Positions 55,573-64,000 of a stretch of 64,000 nucleotides of DNA are shown here, piece after piece; the stretch's first letter is position 1, and each line of letters starts with the position of its first letter. Source of the stretch: Bacillus sp. (in: firmicutes) (lineage in GTDB: Bacteria > Bacillota > Bacilli > Bacillales > Bacillaceae); contig JAPSLU010000002.1 of assembly GCA_031180405.1 (NCBI GenBank), positions 1 through 64,000 of the forward strand, in the 5' to 3' direction. Both the position numbers and the translations under genes were made by a program. The notes below the pieces were generated by a model that had not been told where the DNA came from, made no database searches, and was given only the letters and a program-made list of their open reading frames with translations.

Positions 55573-56553
55573 TTAGTTTTCTTCTTTAAGCCAGCGAGCA
55601 ACGTCTTTTGCAAAGTATGTAATCATTAAATCTACACCAGCACGCTTCATACCGACTAGCATTTCCATCACAATTGCTTTTTCATCTACCCATCCATTTT
55701 GGGCAGCAGCTTTAATCATAGAATATTCACCGCTAACATTATAAGCAACAACTGGCACATTAAATTGATTTTTCACATCCCGAATAATATCGAGATATGC
55801 TAATGCTGGTTTCACGATTAAGAAATCAGCGCCCTCTTCAAGATCTGATTGTGCTTCTCGTAATGCCTCATCCCGGTTAGCAGGATCCATTTGATATGTT
55901 TTGCGGTCCCCAAACTGTGGTGAACTATGAGCCGCATCTCGGAACGGACCGTAAAAAGCGCTAGCGTATTTGACGGCATAAGACATAATTGGGATATGTT
56001 CGAAGCCTGCTTCATCTAAACCATGTCTTATTGCTGCTACAAATCCATCCATCATATTAGAAGGGGCAATAATATCCGCACCTGCTTTAGCTTGGCTAAT
56101 AGCGGTACGAGCAAGCAAATCAAGAGTTGGATCATTTAACACTTGTCCGTTTTCAACGATCCCACAATGACCATGATCGGTATATTGACACAGACATGTG
56201 TCAGCTACCACAACTAGATCAGGGAACACTTCTTTAACCTGTCTTGTTGCTCGTTGAACGATCCCATTATCATGATACGCTTGTGTCCCAACTTCATCCT
56301 TATGGTCAGGTACACCAAAAAGAATAATAGACTTAATACCCAATGAAACAATCTCTTCAATTTCCTTGTTTAATAGATCTAATGATAAATGAAAAACACC
56401 TGGCATTGAAGTAACTTCATTTTTCTTATTTTCACCTTCAACAACGAAAATTGGATAGATAAAATCCTCTGCGCGAAGATATGTCTCTCTCAACATTGCT
56501 CTTATGTTATCACTGCTACGTAATCTTCTATGTCTTGTAAATTGAATATTCAT
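55573..56553 (-). CDS. hemB: Delta-aminolevulinic acid dehydratase (porphobilinogen synthase)
   Basis: A 326-residue enzyme that condenses two 5-aminolevulinate molecules. Zinc-binding cysteines are in [19 protein letters not shown]; the catalytic lysines are in [21 protein letters not shown] and [32 protein letters not shown] ends the protein. Its start overlaps the hemD stop by 4 bases. Confidence 0.97.
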   Translation of the reverse strand: MNIQFTRHRRLRSSDNIRAMLRETYLRAEDFIYPIFVVEGENKKNEVTSMPGVFHLSLDLLNKEIEEIVSLGIKSIILFGVPDHKDEVGTQAYHDNGIVQRATRQVKEVFPDLVVVADTCLCQYTDHGHCGIVENGQVLNDPTLDLLARTAISQAKAGADIIAPSNMMDGFVAAIRHGLDEAGFEHIPIMSYAVKYASAFYGPFRDAAHSSPQFGDRKTYQMDPANRDEALREAQSDLEEGADFLIVKPALAYLDIIRDVKNQFNVPVVAYNVSGEYSMIKAAAQNGWVDEKAIVMEMLVGMKRAGVDLMITYFAKDVARWLKEEN

Positions 56554-57350
56554 TGAATATCCTCCTTATTTTTCGCTTGTTCTATCATGACCTTTACCAT
56601 ATCCTCGATTGTATAGGAATCTGGCATCACACCAGTAAACCCATACTCCATTAATGTCTTATTTGTTATAGGACCTATGCAGATAAAGGTGACCTTATTA
56701 AGATTATCGAATAATTCCCTTTGATGAAGGATCTTCATAAAGCTATCGACAGTTGAGGAACTTGTAAACGTTATAAAATCAACTTCATTATTTTCAATAT
56801 ATGATTTTAGTTTCGTTGCTTCAGCCTCGTTATGTACTGTCTCGTAGACAATTAAATCTTTTACGGAAAATCCACGTTCTATTAATTCTTGAACTAGGAT
56901 AGGTCGGGAAAGGTTACCTCGAATGACAAGTACCTTTGAATCTTGACTAAGCTGCTCTTTTATACTCTCAGCTAGCTTTTCTGCAACAAATTCCTCAGGT
57001 ATTACGGAAACTGATAAATTTAGTTTTTCCATTTGCTTACTTGTTTTTCTGCCCACAGAGGCTGCAACCATATGTTGTAATTGTGTATAAGGCACATTCC
57101 AATCATCGAGATACTTTCTAAAAAACGTTACACCATTGGCACTCGTAAAGACAATACAATCAAAATCTTTTAAGCTTAAAAGCACTTGTTTTATTTCAGC
57201 TTCATTTGACTTTTTAGGTTTTATTTCAAGTAACGGAGTAGATAGCGCCACACCACCTACTTCCTCTATCTTTTCAATAAATTCTTCAACCTGAGCTTTT
57301 GCTCTAGTAATTAAAACCCTCTTCCCTTGCAAAGGAAGGTACTTCCCCAT
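56550..57350 (-). CDS. hemD: Uroporphyrinogen-III synthase
   Basis: A 266-residue HemD with the weak but characteristic two-domain pattern: [18 protein letters not shown] at the N terminus, [45 protein letters not shown] and [15 protein letters not shown]. It closes hydroxymethylbilane with ring D inversion. It overlaps hemC and hemB at its two ends, so the three are translationally coupled. Confidence 0.94.
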   Translation of the reverse strand: MGKYLPLQGKRVLITRAKAQVEEFIEKIEEVGGVALSTPLLEIKPKKSNEAEIKQVLLSLKDFDCIVFTSANGVTFFRKYLDDWNVPYTQLQHMVAASVGRKTSKQMEKLNLSVSVIPEEFVAEKLAESIKEQLSQDSKVLVIRGNLSRPILVQELIERGFSVKDLIVYETVHNEAEATKLKSYIENNEVDFITFTSSSTVDSFMKILHQRELFDNLNKVTFICIGPITNKTLMEYGFTGVMPDSYTIEDMVKVMIEQAKNKEDIQ

Positions 57351-58282
57351 TATTGATCAAGCTCCTCTTTCACTCGATCAATTAAAGCTTTTGCACCTTG
57401 CTTTGTTAAAATTTCAGCTACTTTTTCTCCTATTTCTTTAGGATCACTACCAGTAACTTGCTCTTTATACACTTCTTTCCCATCAGGTGCTGCAATCAGA
57501 CCTGTGAATGTTAATTCTTTATCACTGTTAATTGTAGCAAATCCAGCGATAGGAACCTGACATCCACCTTCCATCTTCGTTAGAAAAGTTCTTTCTGCTA
57601 TCACCGCTAATTGTGTTGGTTGATCGGTAAAGTTTGCTAGTAATTCTAACAGATCATGATCATTTTCACGGCATTCAATTGCCAACGCTCCTTGACCAAC
57701 TGCAGGTAAACAAATTTCAGGCTCCAAAAATTCCGTTATGACCTCTTTACTCCAGCCCATTCTTGATAATCCAGCTGCAGCTAGTATGATGGCATCATAA
57801 TCCTCTGTTTTAAGCTTCTCAAGCCTTGTGTCAATATTTCCTCTAATCCATTTAATCTCAAGATCAGGCCTCTCCATTAATAGTTGAGCACTTCTTCGTA
57901 AACTACTCGTTCCTACCACAGCTCCACTTGGTAGTTCAGAAAGTTTTTTATGGTCTTTTGAAATCAGAACATCTCGATGATCTTCTCTATGTGGAATACA
58001 TCCAATTGTTAAACCCTGAGGGAGGACTCCAGGCATATCCTTCATACTATGAACAGCCATATCTATTTCACCATCTAACAAAGCTTGTTCTATTTCTTTT
58101 ACAAACAATCCTTTTCCACCGACTTTTGATAGCGTAACATCTAGGATTTTGTCTCCTTTTGTGACAATTTCCTTTATCTCAAACTCGAAAGGTAAACCAA
58201 AAGATTTTAACTGATTGATTACCCAATTAGTTTGAGTTAATGCTAATTTACTTCGTCTAGAACCTACAACTATTTTCCGCAT
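57350..58282 (-). CDS. hemC: Porphobilinogen deaminase (hydroxymethylbilane synthase)
   Basis: A 310-residue enzyme polymerising four porphobilinogens. It has [20 protein letters not shown], the catalytic Asp in [24 protein letters not shown], and the dipyrromethane cofactor cysteine in [13 protein letters not shown] partial structured repeat (copy E) directly precedes its ribosome binding site (AGGAGG). Confidence 0.97.
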   Translation of the reverse strand: MRKIVVGSRRSKLALTQTNWVINQLKSFGLPFEFEIKEIVTKGDKILDVTLSKVGGKGLFVKEIEQALLDGEIDMAVHSMKDMPGVLPQGLTIGCIPHREDHRDVLISKDHKKLSELPSGAVVGTSSLRRSAQLLMERPDLEIKWIRGNIDTRLEKLKTEDYDAIILAAAGLSRMGWSKEVITEFLEPEICLPAVGQGALAIECRENDHDLLELLANFTDQPTQLAVIAERTFLTKMEGGCQVPIAGFATINSDKELTFTGLIAAPDGKEVYKEQVTGSDPKEIGEKVAEILTKQGAKALIDRVKEELDQ

Positions 58283-58300
58283 AATTTCCTCCTACTATAA

Positions 58301-58342
58301 GAAATGCGCAAGGGCCTTAATCCGCCCCTTGAGCTGAATAGC
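58301..58342 (-). repeat. Truncated structured repeat, copy E (hemX-hemC)
   Basis: GAAATGCGCAAGGGCC and then CCGCCCCTTGAGCTGAATAG correspond to the two ends of the family with the middle deleted. It lies directly upstream of the hemC ribosome binding site, the same location as the full copies before tgt, obg and hemL. Confidence 0.5.
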
Positions 58343-58379
58343 AAAACTTAATAAAGAATAAGATATTTTTCAAACCAAA

Positions 58380-59210
58380 TTATGAATCCCAAAAATGAAA
58401 TCTTGATAAACTTCCAAACAAGAAAAAGTTAATTAATAAAACAAGAAATGACGCTAAGTTAAGTAAAGCCACAGATCGCCCTTGTAATTCCTTTACAATT
58501 CGCATATACAAAAAGATACCATATGTAATAATTACCATGAATGTTCCTAGTACCTTTGCATCATACCAGTGAAAACTCTCAACTTTAATGTATGCCCAAA
58601 TAATACCTAAAATCATACTTAATAAAAGAATTGGTACCCCAATGACATTTAATACATAAGACATATGATCAAGCTTTGAAAGATCCTCAATTCGAAGAAG
58701 GCGCTTTCCCCACTTCTTCTTTTTTAACAAATTATATTGAATCGTATAAAGGGTAGAGAAAACAAACGACAATGAAAAAGCACCATATGATAGGATTGCC
58801 ATTGTAATATGAATCAACAATAATTCCGATACAAGCTTGCTAGAAACAGCTGCTGATTCATATTGTGTTGGTGCAAATGTATGTAGCGCCATCATGATAA
58901 ACCCGATTACATTCGTAAAAAAAATAATAAACTCTGCTTTAAGAAACCGATTTAATACAACTGACAAGGTGACTAATACCCATGTATAGAAATACAAGCC
59001 CTCAAACACATTTAACACAGGAAATCTCCCTGTCTCAAACATGCGTACAAATAAAAAAATTGTTTGTAAGAGCCAAACAATAGAAAGCAACCAGAAGGCA
59101 GCTTGTTTCGCCTTCCGGTTATTATTTAAAAAATCTATAAAATATAAAAGTACACAAACAGCATAAAGAATAATTGTTAGTTCATTTATTCTACTTAAGC
59201 TCATTTCCAT
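58380..59210 (-). CDS. hemX: HemX, CcsA-like membrane protein
   Basis: A 276-residue polytopic membrane protein with about eight hydrophobic segments, of the CcsA/CcmC cytochrome assembly family. Conserved VWLLQTIFLFVRMFETGRFPVLNVFE-like and WAYIKVESFHWYDAKV regions and FSLSFVFSTLYTIQYNLLKK are seen. In B. subtilis HemX lowers HemA abundance. It lies between hemA and hemC as usual. Confidence 0.93.
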   Translation of the reverse strand: MEMSLSRINELTIILYAVCVLLYFIDFLNNNRKAKQAAFWLLSIVWLLQTIFLFVRMFETGRFPVLNVFEGLYFYTWVLVTLSVVLNRFLKAEFIIFFTNVIGFIMMALHTFAPTQYESAAVSSKLVSELLLIHITMAILSYGAFSLSFVFSTLYTIQYNLLKKKKWGKRLLRIEDLSKLDHMSYVLNVIGVPILLLSMILGIIWAYIKVESFHWYDAKVLGTFMVIITYGIFLYMRIVKELQGRSVALLNLASFLVLLINFFLFGSLSRFHFWDS

Positions 59211-59229
59211 AAAAGAAAAGTCCTCTCAC

Positions 59230-60582
59230 TTACGATTGAAGTGAAGCACGATAAATCTGCTGGTTTGCACCAACTTCTAGTTTTTCTGATTTATCTATAT
59301 TCATTTGCTCTTCAACAGCATCTTCAATATTAAAGATTTTCATAAATAATTCCAATGAGTCCTGGGCATTTGCTTCTGACGAAAGTTCTTTTACTTTCAC
59401 AATTGGATCTCTAAGTAACTGATTAATAATACTCTTTGTATGCTTACTTAGCACTTTTCTTTCACGATCAGTTAAATTAGGCATTTTACGTTCTATGCTT
59501 TCCATTGTCTCAGCTTGAATCGTTAATGCCTTTTGGCGAAGAGCTGCAATGACTGGTACTACTCCAAGCGTATTAATCCATTGTTTAAATTGAACAATTT
59601 CTTCCTCAATCATGAGTTCAATTTTTTCTGCAGCTATTTTCCGTTCCTGCAGGTTTGCTTCTACAATTCCTTGCAAATCATCAATATCATATAAAAATAC
59701 ACTATCCAACTCAGCTAGCTTCGGATCTAAATCACGTGGAACAGCGATATCAACCATGAATAATGGTCGCCCTTTTCTCAGTTTTTCAACATGTGTCATC
59801 ATGTCCTTTGTTATAACAAAATCTTTTGCACCTGTTGAACTAATGAGAATATCCGCTTCCACTAGACCACATTGAAGTTCATTGATTGCTTTTGCCTTTC
59901 CATCAAATCGATGTGCTAGCTCCTCTGCCTTTTTCAAGGTTCTATTCATAACGGTTACTTTTCCTACACCACTACCGTGTAGATTTTGAACAGCTAGCTC
60001 TCCCATTTTCCCAGCACCTAATATTAGGACATGCTTTGAACGTAAATCACCAAAAATTTTCTTCGCAAGCTCAACAGCAGCATAACTTACTGAAACTGCG
60101 TTTGCCCCGATATCAGTTTCTGAGTGTGAACGCTTAGCTAACGTAATAACCTGCTTAAATAACTGATTAAAAACCGTTCCAATTGTATCGTTTTCTTGTG
60201 CTAGTAAAAAGCTCGAGCGAACCTGTCCTAGAATCTGTGTTTCTCCTAAGATCATTGAATCTAGTCCACAAGCAACTTTGCATAGATGTTCAAGTGCGCC
60301 ATCTTGCTCATAGATTGTCAGAAATGGTGAAACATCTTCTTTATTTAATCCGAACCAATCTGCCAAGAATGCTTTAATATAGTAACGTCCTGTATGAAGT
60401 TGATCTACAACAGCGTAAATCTCGGTACGATTGCACGTAGATACGATGACATTTTCAAGTATACTTTTTTGTTCTTTTAACTGTTTCATCGCGTCAGTAA
60501 GCTCATCTGGTTGAAACGAAAGCTTTTCGCGAATTTCAACAGGGGCTGTTTTATAGTTTAAGCCAACAACAAGTATATGCAT
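59230..60582 (-). CDS. hemA: Glutamyl-tRNA reductase
   Basis: About 450 residues from [20 protein letters not shown] with GGGGGTG upstream; the ORF track adds eight codons. The catalytic cysteine lies in [12 protein letters not shown], with [15 protein letters not shown] in the catalytic domain. The NADPH domain carries [17 protein letters not shown] and the C-terminal helix forms the dimer ([20 protein letters not shown]). It makes glutamate-1-semialdehyde from Glu-tRNA, the first committed step of heme synthesis. It is the first gene of the operon. Confidence 0.97.
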   Translation of the reverse strand: MHILVVGLNYKTAPVEIREKLSFQPDELTDAMKQLKEQKSILENVIVSTCNRTEIYAVVDQLHTGRYYIKAFLADWFGLNKEDVSPFLTIYEQDGALEHLCKVACGLDSMILGETQILGQVRSSFLLAQENDTIGTVFNQLFKQVITLAKRSHSETDIGANAVSVSYAAVELAKKIFGDLRSKHVLILGAGKMGELAVQNLHGSGVGKVTVMNRTLKKAEELAHRFDGKAKAINELQCGLVEADILISSTGAKDFVITKDMMTHVEKLRKGRPLFMVDIAVPRDLDPKLAELDSVFLYDIDDLQGIVEANLQERKIAAEKIELMIEEEIVQFKQWINTLGVVPVIAALRQKALTIQAETMESIERKMPNLTDRERKVLSKHTKSIINQLLRDPIVKVKELSSEANAQDSLELFMKIFNIEDAVEEQMNIDKSEKLEVGANQQIYRASLQS

Positions 60583-60620
60583 TTTCTTATACACCCCCAT
60601 GTACAAGGATCTCTATTTAT

Positions 60621-60651
60621 AGTATATCACTCTAAATTTTATTTCCTTCAA
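60621..60651 (-). promoter_or_regulatory. Candidate promoter of the hem operon
   Basis: On the minus strand TTGAAG and TATACT are 19 bases apart, about 40 bases upstream of the hemA start. The spacing is longer than ideal. PerR control is known for hemA in B. subtilis, but no clear PerR box was recognised. Confidence 0.4.
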
Positions 60652-60879
60652 AAAAATGTGAACAGTCTTTGAAACTCTATGTTATGATAAAATATGTTTG
60701 TTATTATGACTGTTTTTTGTCTGTGTAATGATTCACAATTAACTTTCTACAGACTATGACACGATTCTCATACTATTCACTCTGTACAATATCAAATAAT
60801 AAGCTGTTAATCAAGTTATTGGTTGGATAATCCGGCAAGAATTATTACTAAATATTATTATTCATACAAGAGGTGGACA

Positions 60880-61368
60880 ATGAAAAAAATTTCATTATTA
60901 CCTGTCATCATATTGTTAGGTATTGGCATTTTTTATTCTATCCAAAAATTAAATATTCATTTATTTGAAGGGCAAAGCAGTTGGCAATTTTTATTAATGA
61001 TACTTGGACTAGCATTTTTAATTAGCGGCCATTTAGAACAAGATGCAACAGCCATTTTACCAGGATTAATCTTGGTAGGAGTCGGAGCTCATTTTTACTT
61101 TTATGAGAAGCTTCCTTCCTGGCCAGACCATTCGGCTTCATTTTTATTTATTATTTCGATTGGTCTTATTTTAACAGCTATTAAAACGAAATCAGGATAT
61201 CCTCAGGGTATGATTCTTTTAGCGATTGGATTGTTTTTGCATTTTTTCCCTACAATAATGGCATCCCTAACGATTGTAGAGAATGGCGTCAATCTTATTG
61301 AAACTTATTGGCCCCTTCTATTTGTATTAATCAGCGGCTTCCTGTTAGTTGCTAAACGAAAAAAATAA
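60880..61368 (+). CDS. ysxD: YsxD-like membrane protein
   Basis: About 162 residues from MKKISLLPVIILLGIG with GAGGTGG upstream; the ORF track adds 19 codons. Roughly five to six hydrophobic segments with short Gly-containing turns (LLGIGIFYSIQKL, LVGVGAHFYFYEKLPSWPDH), of the type found in LiaF/DUF5668-like N-terminal regions. B. subtilis ysxD occupies the same place between hemA and ysxC. Function unknown. Confidence 0.78.
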   Translation: MKKISLLPVIILLGIGIFYSIQKLNIHLFEGQSSWQFLLMILGLAFLISGHLEQDATAILPGLILVGVGAHFYFYEKLPSWPDHSASFLFIISIGLILTAIKTKSGYPQGMILLAIGLFLHFFPTIMASLTIVENGVNLIETYWPLLFVLISGFLLVAKRKK

Positions 61369-61374
61369 CTTTTT

Positions 61375-61412
61375 AAAAAGAGACTGTGGATTTATATCCA
61401 CAGTCTCTTTTT
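61375..61412. terminator. Bidirectional terminator between ysxD and ysxC
   Basis: A 17-bp inverted repeat (AAAAAGAGACTGTGGAT / ATCCACAGTCTCTTTTT) with A and T runs at its ends, between convergent genes. Confidence 0.88.
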
Positions 61413-61423
61413 AGTAATGCTCC

Positions 61424-62008
61424 TTATGATGTATAATGCTGAATTAATTTCCAAGCTTCATCTTTTCCTAATCCAGTCTCAGATGAGAACACAACAAATG
61501 AATCGCCTTTATCCATATTTAACGCGTCTTTAATTACTTTTGCATGCTTTTGCCATTTACCCTTTGGGATTTTATCAGCTTTTGTACCAACAATAATTGC
61601 TGGAATTCCATAATGTTTCAAAAAGTCATACATGAGCATGTCATCATTCGTTGGTGGATGACGGAGGTCAATTAATAAAACAACTGCACGAAGCTGTTCT
61701 CGAGTCGTGATATACGTTTCAATCATCTTCCCCCATGCTTCTCGTTCTTTCTTACTGACTTTTGCATATCCGTAACCTGGTACATCAACAAAATGGAGGA
61801 TTTCATTTATAATATAAAAATTCAATGTTTGAGTTTTACCTGGTTTTGATGAGATACGTGCTAATGCCTTCCTAGCAAGCATTTTATTAATGAAGGAAGA
61901 CTTTCCAACATTTGAGCGGCCCGCTAATGCAATCTCAGGTAAATCTCCCTCTGGATATTGTTCTGGCTTAACGGCACTAATTACGATTTCTGAGCTTGTT
62001 ACTTTCAT
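61424..62008 (-). CDS. ysxC: Ribosome biogenesis GTPase YsxC (EngB)
   Basis: A 194-residue TRAFAC GTPase: G1 [18 protein letters not shown]2 [11 protein letters not shown]3 [11 protein letters not shown]4 VGTKADKI and G5 SSETG. It functions in 50S subunit assembly and is essential in B. subtilis. Its ATG overlaps the lon stop codon (ATGA), showing translational coupling. Confidence 0.97.
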   Translation of the reverse strand: MKVTSSEIVISAVKPEQYPEGDLPEIALAGRSNVGKSSFINKMLARKALARISSKPGKTQTLNFYIINEILHFVDVPGYGYAKVSKKEREAWGKMIETYITTREQLRAVVLLIDLRHPPTNDDMLMYDFLKHYGIPAIIVGTKADKIPKGKWQKHAKVIKDALNMDKGDSFVVFSSETGLGKDEAWKLIQHYTS

Positions 62009-64000
62009 TCTTTCTCCTCTGTTAATGCATGTTTTAATACTTCGTCTAAGTGTGAGACAAGGACAAATGTCAACTCGTTTCGAACACTTTCAGGAATATC
62101 ATCTAAGTCTTTTTCATTATCCTTTGGTGCAATAATTTTAGTTAGACCTGCTCGATGTGCACTAAGTGTTTTTTCTTTTAAACCGCCAATTGGGAGTACC
62201 CGACCACGTAATGTAATCTCTCCCGTCATTCCTACTTCTTTTCGAACAGCTCTGCCAGTTAATGCTGAAATCAAGGCTGTTGCCATTGTAATACCTGCTG
62301 AAGGGCCATCTTTCGGTACAGCACCTTCTGGGACATGGATGTGGATGTCGTTCTTCTCATGAAAATCACGGTCAATATGAAGGTCCTCAGCACGGGACCG
62401 AATATAGCTAAATGCTGCTTGCGCTGATTCCTTCATCACATCACCAAGCTTCCCGGTAAGAATTAGCTTGCCTTTACCGGGTGTGACTGATACTTCTATT
62501 GATAAAGTATCCCCGCCTACAGTTGTATATGCCAATCCAGTTGCCACTCCAACCTGATCCTCCAGCTCCGCTTGTCCGTATCTAAAACGTTTTTTTCCAA
62601 TAAAGTCTTCAATGTTTTTATCCGTAACGATGATCTTCTTACGTTCTTGTTTTACAATCATTTTCGCGGCTTTTCGGCAAACACCTGCTAATTGTCGTTC
62701 TAATCCACGAACTCCAGCTTCTCTTGTGTAATATCGAATAATGCTTTGAATCGCATCTTCCCGAATTTGTAAGTGGGATTTTTTCAGACCATGTTCATTT
62801 AGTTGCTTTGGCAGTAAATGATCTTTAGCTATATGGACCTTTTCAAGTTCAGTATAACCAGCTATATTGATAATCTCCATACGGTCACGTAACGGTCCCG
62901 GAATCGTTGCAAGATTATTTGCAGTTGCTATAAACATAACCTTTGAGAGGTCATAGGTCTCTTCAATATAGTGGTCACTAAAATTATGATTTTGTTCTGG
63001 ATCTAATACCTCAAGCAATGCAGCAGAAGGATCCCCTCTAAAATCACTAGACATTTTGTCTATCTCATCTAATAAGAAAACCGGGTTAATTGTTCCTGCT
63101 TTCTTCATACCTTGAATAATTCTTCCTGGCATGGCACCAACATATGTCCGGCGATGGCCTCGAATCTCTGACTCATCTCTTACACCACCAAGTGATATTC
63201 TTACAAAATGGCGATTTAATGACTTAGCAACCGATTTTGCTAACGATGTTTTCCCAACACCTGGTGGTCCTGCTAAGCAGAGAATCGGACCTTTAAGAGA
63301 GTTTGTTAGTTGTTGGACTGCCAAATATTCAATTACACGGTCCTTTACCTTCTCTAGCCCATAATGCTCTTCATTTAGTATTTCTTCAGCAACATTAACA
63401 TCAAGTCGGTCCTCTGTTGCTTTCGTCCACGGTAAAGAAATAAGCCACTCAATGTAGTTTCGAATAACTGCACTTTCCGCAGAGCTCGAAGGTACCTTTT
63501 CATAACGATCAAGTTCTTTTAGAGCAACTGTTTTAACATGTTCAGGCATCCCTACTTCATCTAAGCGCTCTTTAAGAGTCGAAACTTCTCCAAGTTTTCC
63601 TTCTTTTTCACCAAGCTCTTTTTGGATCGCTTTCATCTGTTCACGTAAATAGTATTCTTTTTGTGTACGTTCCATTGACTTTTTAACACGTTGACCTATT
63701 TTTTTCTCAAGCTGTACGACTTCTTTTTCATTATGAAGAATAGAAATGACTTTATTTAAGCGTTCTGTCACATCAAGGGTCTCTAATACCTCTTGTTTTT
63801 CTTTCAATTTTAACGGCAAATGTGAAGTGATAATGTCAGCCATTCTTCCTGGTTCAGTAATATCTGACACTGTTGCATATGTTTCTGCTGAAATTTTTTT
63901 AGAAAGCTTTATGTATTGCTCAAAATATTCCAACATCGTTCTCATTAACGCTTCATCTTCAACACTTTTTTCTTCAGCGTCATTATAAATGGCAACCTCT
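62005..64000 (-). CDS. lonA: ATP-dependent protease Lon (partial, N terminus outside window)
   Basis: The ORF track starts at an internal Met (63945), but the frame is open to the window edge and reads [17 protein letters not shown], as expected inside the Lon N-terminal domain. About 664 residues are visible; roughly the first 110 are missing. Walker [21 protein letters not shown], Walker [10 protein letters not shown], and the Ser-Lys catalytic dyad (KDGPSAGIT and a lysine about 43 residues later in GLKEKTLSA) are intact. It degrades misfolded and regulatory proteins in the cytoplasm. As in B. subtilis it precedes ysxC. Confidence 0.97.
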   Translation of the reverse strand, partial: EVAIYNDAEEKSVEDEALMRTMLEYFEQYIKLSKKISAETYATVSDITEPGRMADIITSHLPLKLKEKQEVLETLDVTERLNKVISILHNEKEVVQLEKKIGQRVKKSMERTQKEYYLREQMKAIQKELGEKEGKLGEVSTLKERLDEVGMPEHVKTVALKELDRYEKVPSSSAESAVIRNYIEWLISLPWTKATEDRLDVNVAEEILNEEHYGLEKVKDRVIEYLAVQQLTNSLKGPILCLAGPPGVGKTSLAKSVAKSLNRHFVRISLGGVRDESEIRGHRRTYVGAMPGRIIQGMKKAGTINPVFLLDEIDKMSSDFRGDPSAALLEVLDPEQNHNFSDHYIEETYDLSKVMFIATANNLATIPGPLRDRMEIINIAGYTELEKVHIAKDHLLPKQLNEHGLKKSHLQIREDAIQSIIRYYTREAGVRGLERQLAGVCRKAAKMIVKQERKKIIVTDKNIEDFIGKKRFRYGQAELEDQVGVATGLAYTTVGGDTLSIEVSVTPGKGKLILTGKLGDVMKESAQAAFSYIRSRAEDLHIDRDFHEKNDIHIHVPEGAVPKDGPSAGITMATALISALTGRAVRKEVGMTGEITLRGRVLPIGGLKEKTLSAHRAGLTKIIAPKDNEKDLDDIPESVRNELTFVLVSHLDEVLKHALTEEKE

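Overview
The window is AT-rich DNA from an endospore-forming, low-GC Gram-positive bacterium of the Bacillaceae (Bacillus in the broad sense). Evidence is gene content and order: bofC, coxA, safA, spo0B, spoIVFA/FB, spoIIB, ysxE and spoVID lie among housekeeping operons in the order known from Bacillus subtilis (yajC-tgt-queA-ruvBA ... nadABC/nifS ... pheAB-obg-spo0B-rpmA-prp-rplU ... minCD-mreBCD-radC-maf-spoIIB ... folC-valS-ysxE-spoVID-hemLBDCXA-ysxD-ysxC-lonA). No tRNA, rRNA, CRISPR array, prophage or complete insertion sequence was seen. Almost every gene lies on the minus strand. The plus-strand exceptions are a yrzE-like gene, nifS-nadR, a minor pilin operon, a small membrane ORF and ysxD.

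Layout. 0-3 kb: a DUF421 membrane protein, an ArsB/NhaD-type transporter, a YrzE-like protein and yajC. 3-7.3 kb: tgt-queA (queuosine), a DUF2905 protein and ruvBA. 7.7-10.7 kb: three sporulation genes. 11-16.4 kb: NAD synthesis (nadB-nadC-nadA) divergent from nifS and the niacin repressor gene. 16.5-21.7 kb: pheA-pheB, obg-spo0B, and L27-Prp-L21 behind an L21 leader. 21.8-25 kb: RNase E/G and the sigma-K processing pair spoIVFA-spoIVFB. 25.3-31.3 kb: cell shape and division genes (mreBCD-minCD), radC and maf. 31.5-46.7 kb: spoIIB and then a complete monoderm type IV pilus locus occupying the place where B. subtilis has only comC. 46.8-51.2 kb: folC and valS with a valine T-box. 51.6-60.6 kb: ysxE, spoVID and the heme operon hemAXCDBL. 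60.9-64 kb: ysxD, ysxC and lonA, the last cut by the window edge.

How the genes work together. SafA and SpoVID are partner proteins of spore coat assembly and both are encoded here. BofC, SpoIVFA and SpoIVFB belong to the sigma-K checkpoint. Prp sits beside the L27 gene whose N-terminal extension it is expected to remove. NifS would supply sulfur to the NadA iron-sulfur cluster, and NadR would repress both arms of the divergent nad locus. The pilus block encodes PilB and PilT motors, PilC platform, PilM-PilN-PilO assembly proteins, a prepilin peptidase, a major pilin and three divergently transcribed minor pilins, plus three less usual proteins (VanW/G5-like, PRC-barrel, and an acidic repeat protein).

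The least explained material is non-coding. (1) One structured repeat family (complete, degenerate or truncated copies in six gaps) is always in the same orientation, mostly directly upstream of the ribosome binding site of a downstream operon gene; its hairpin is conserved while its stem sequence changes. (2) Two MITE-like elements share terminal inverted repeats, have apparent target duplications, and both lie in the T-tract of intrinsic terminators. (3) An unassigned structured stretch lies between minD and spoIVFA.
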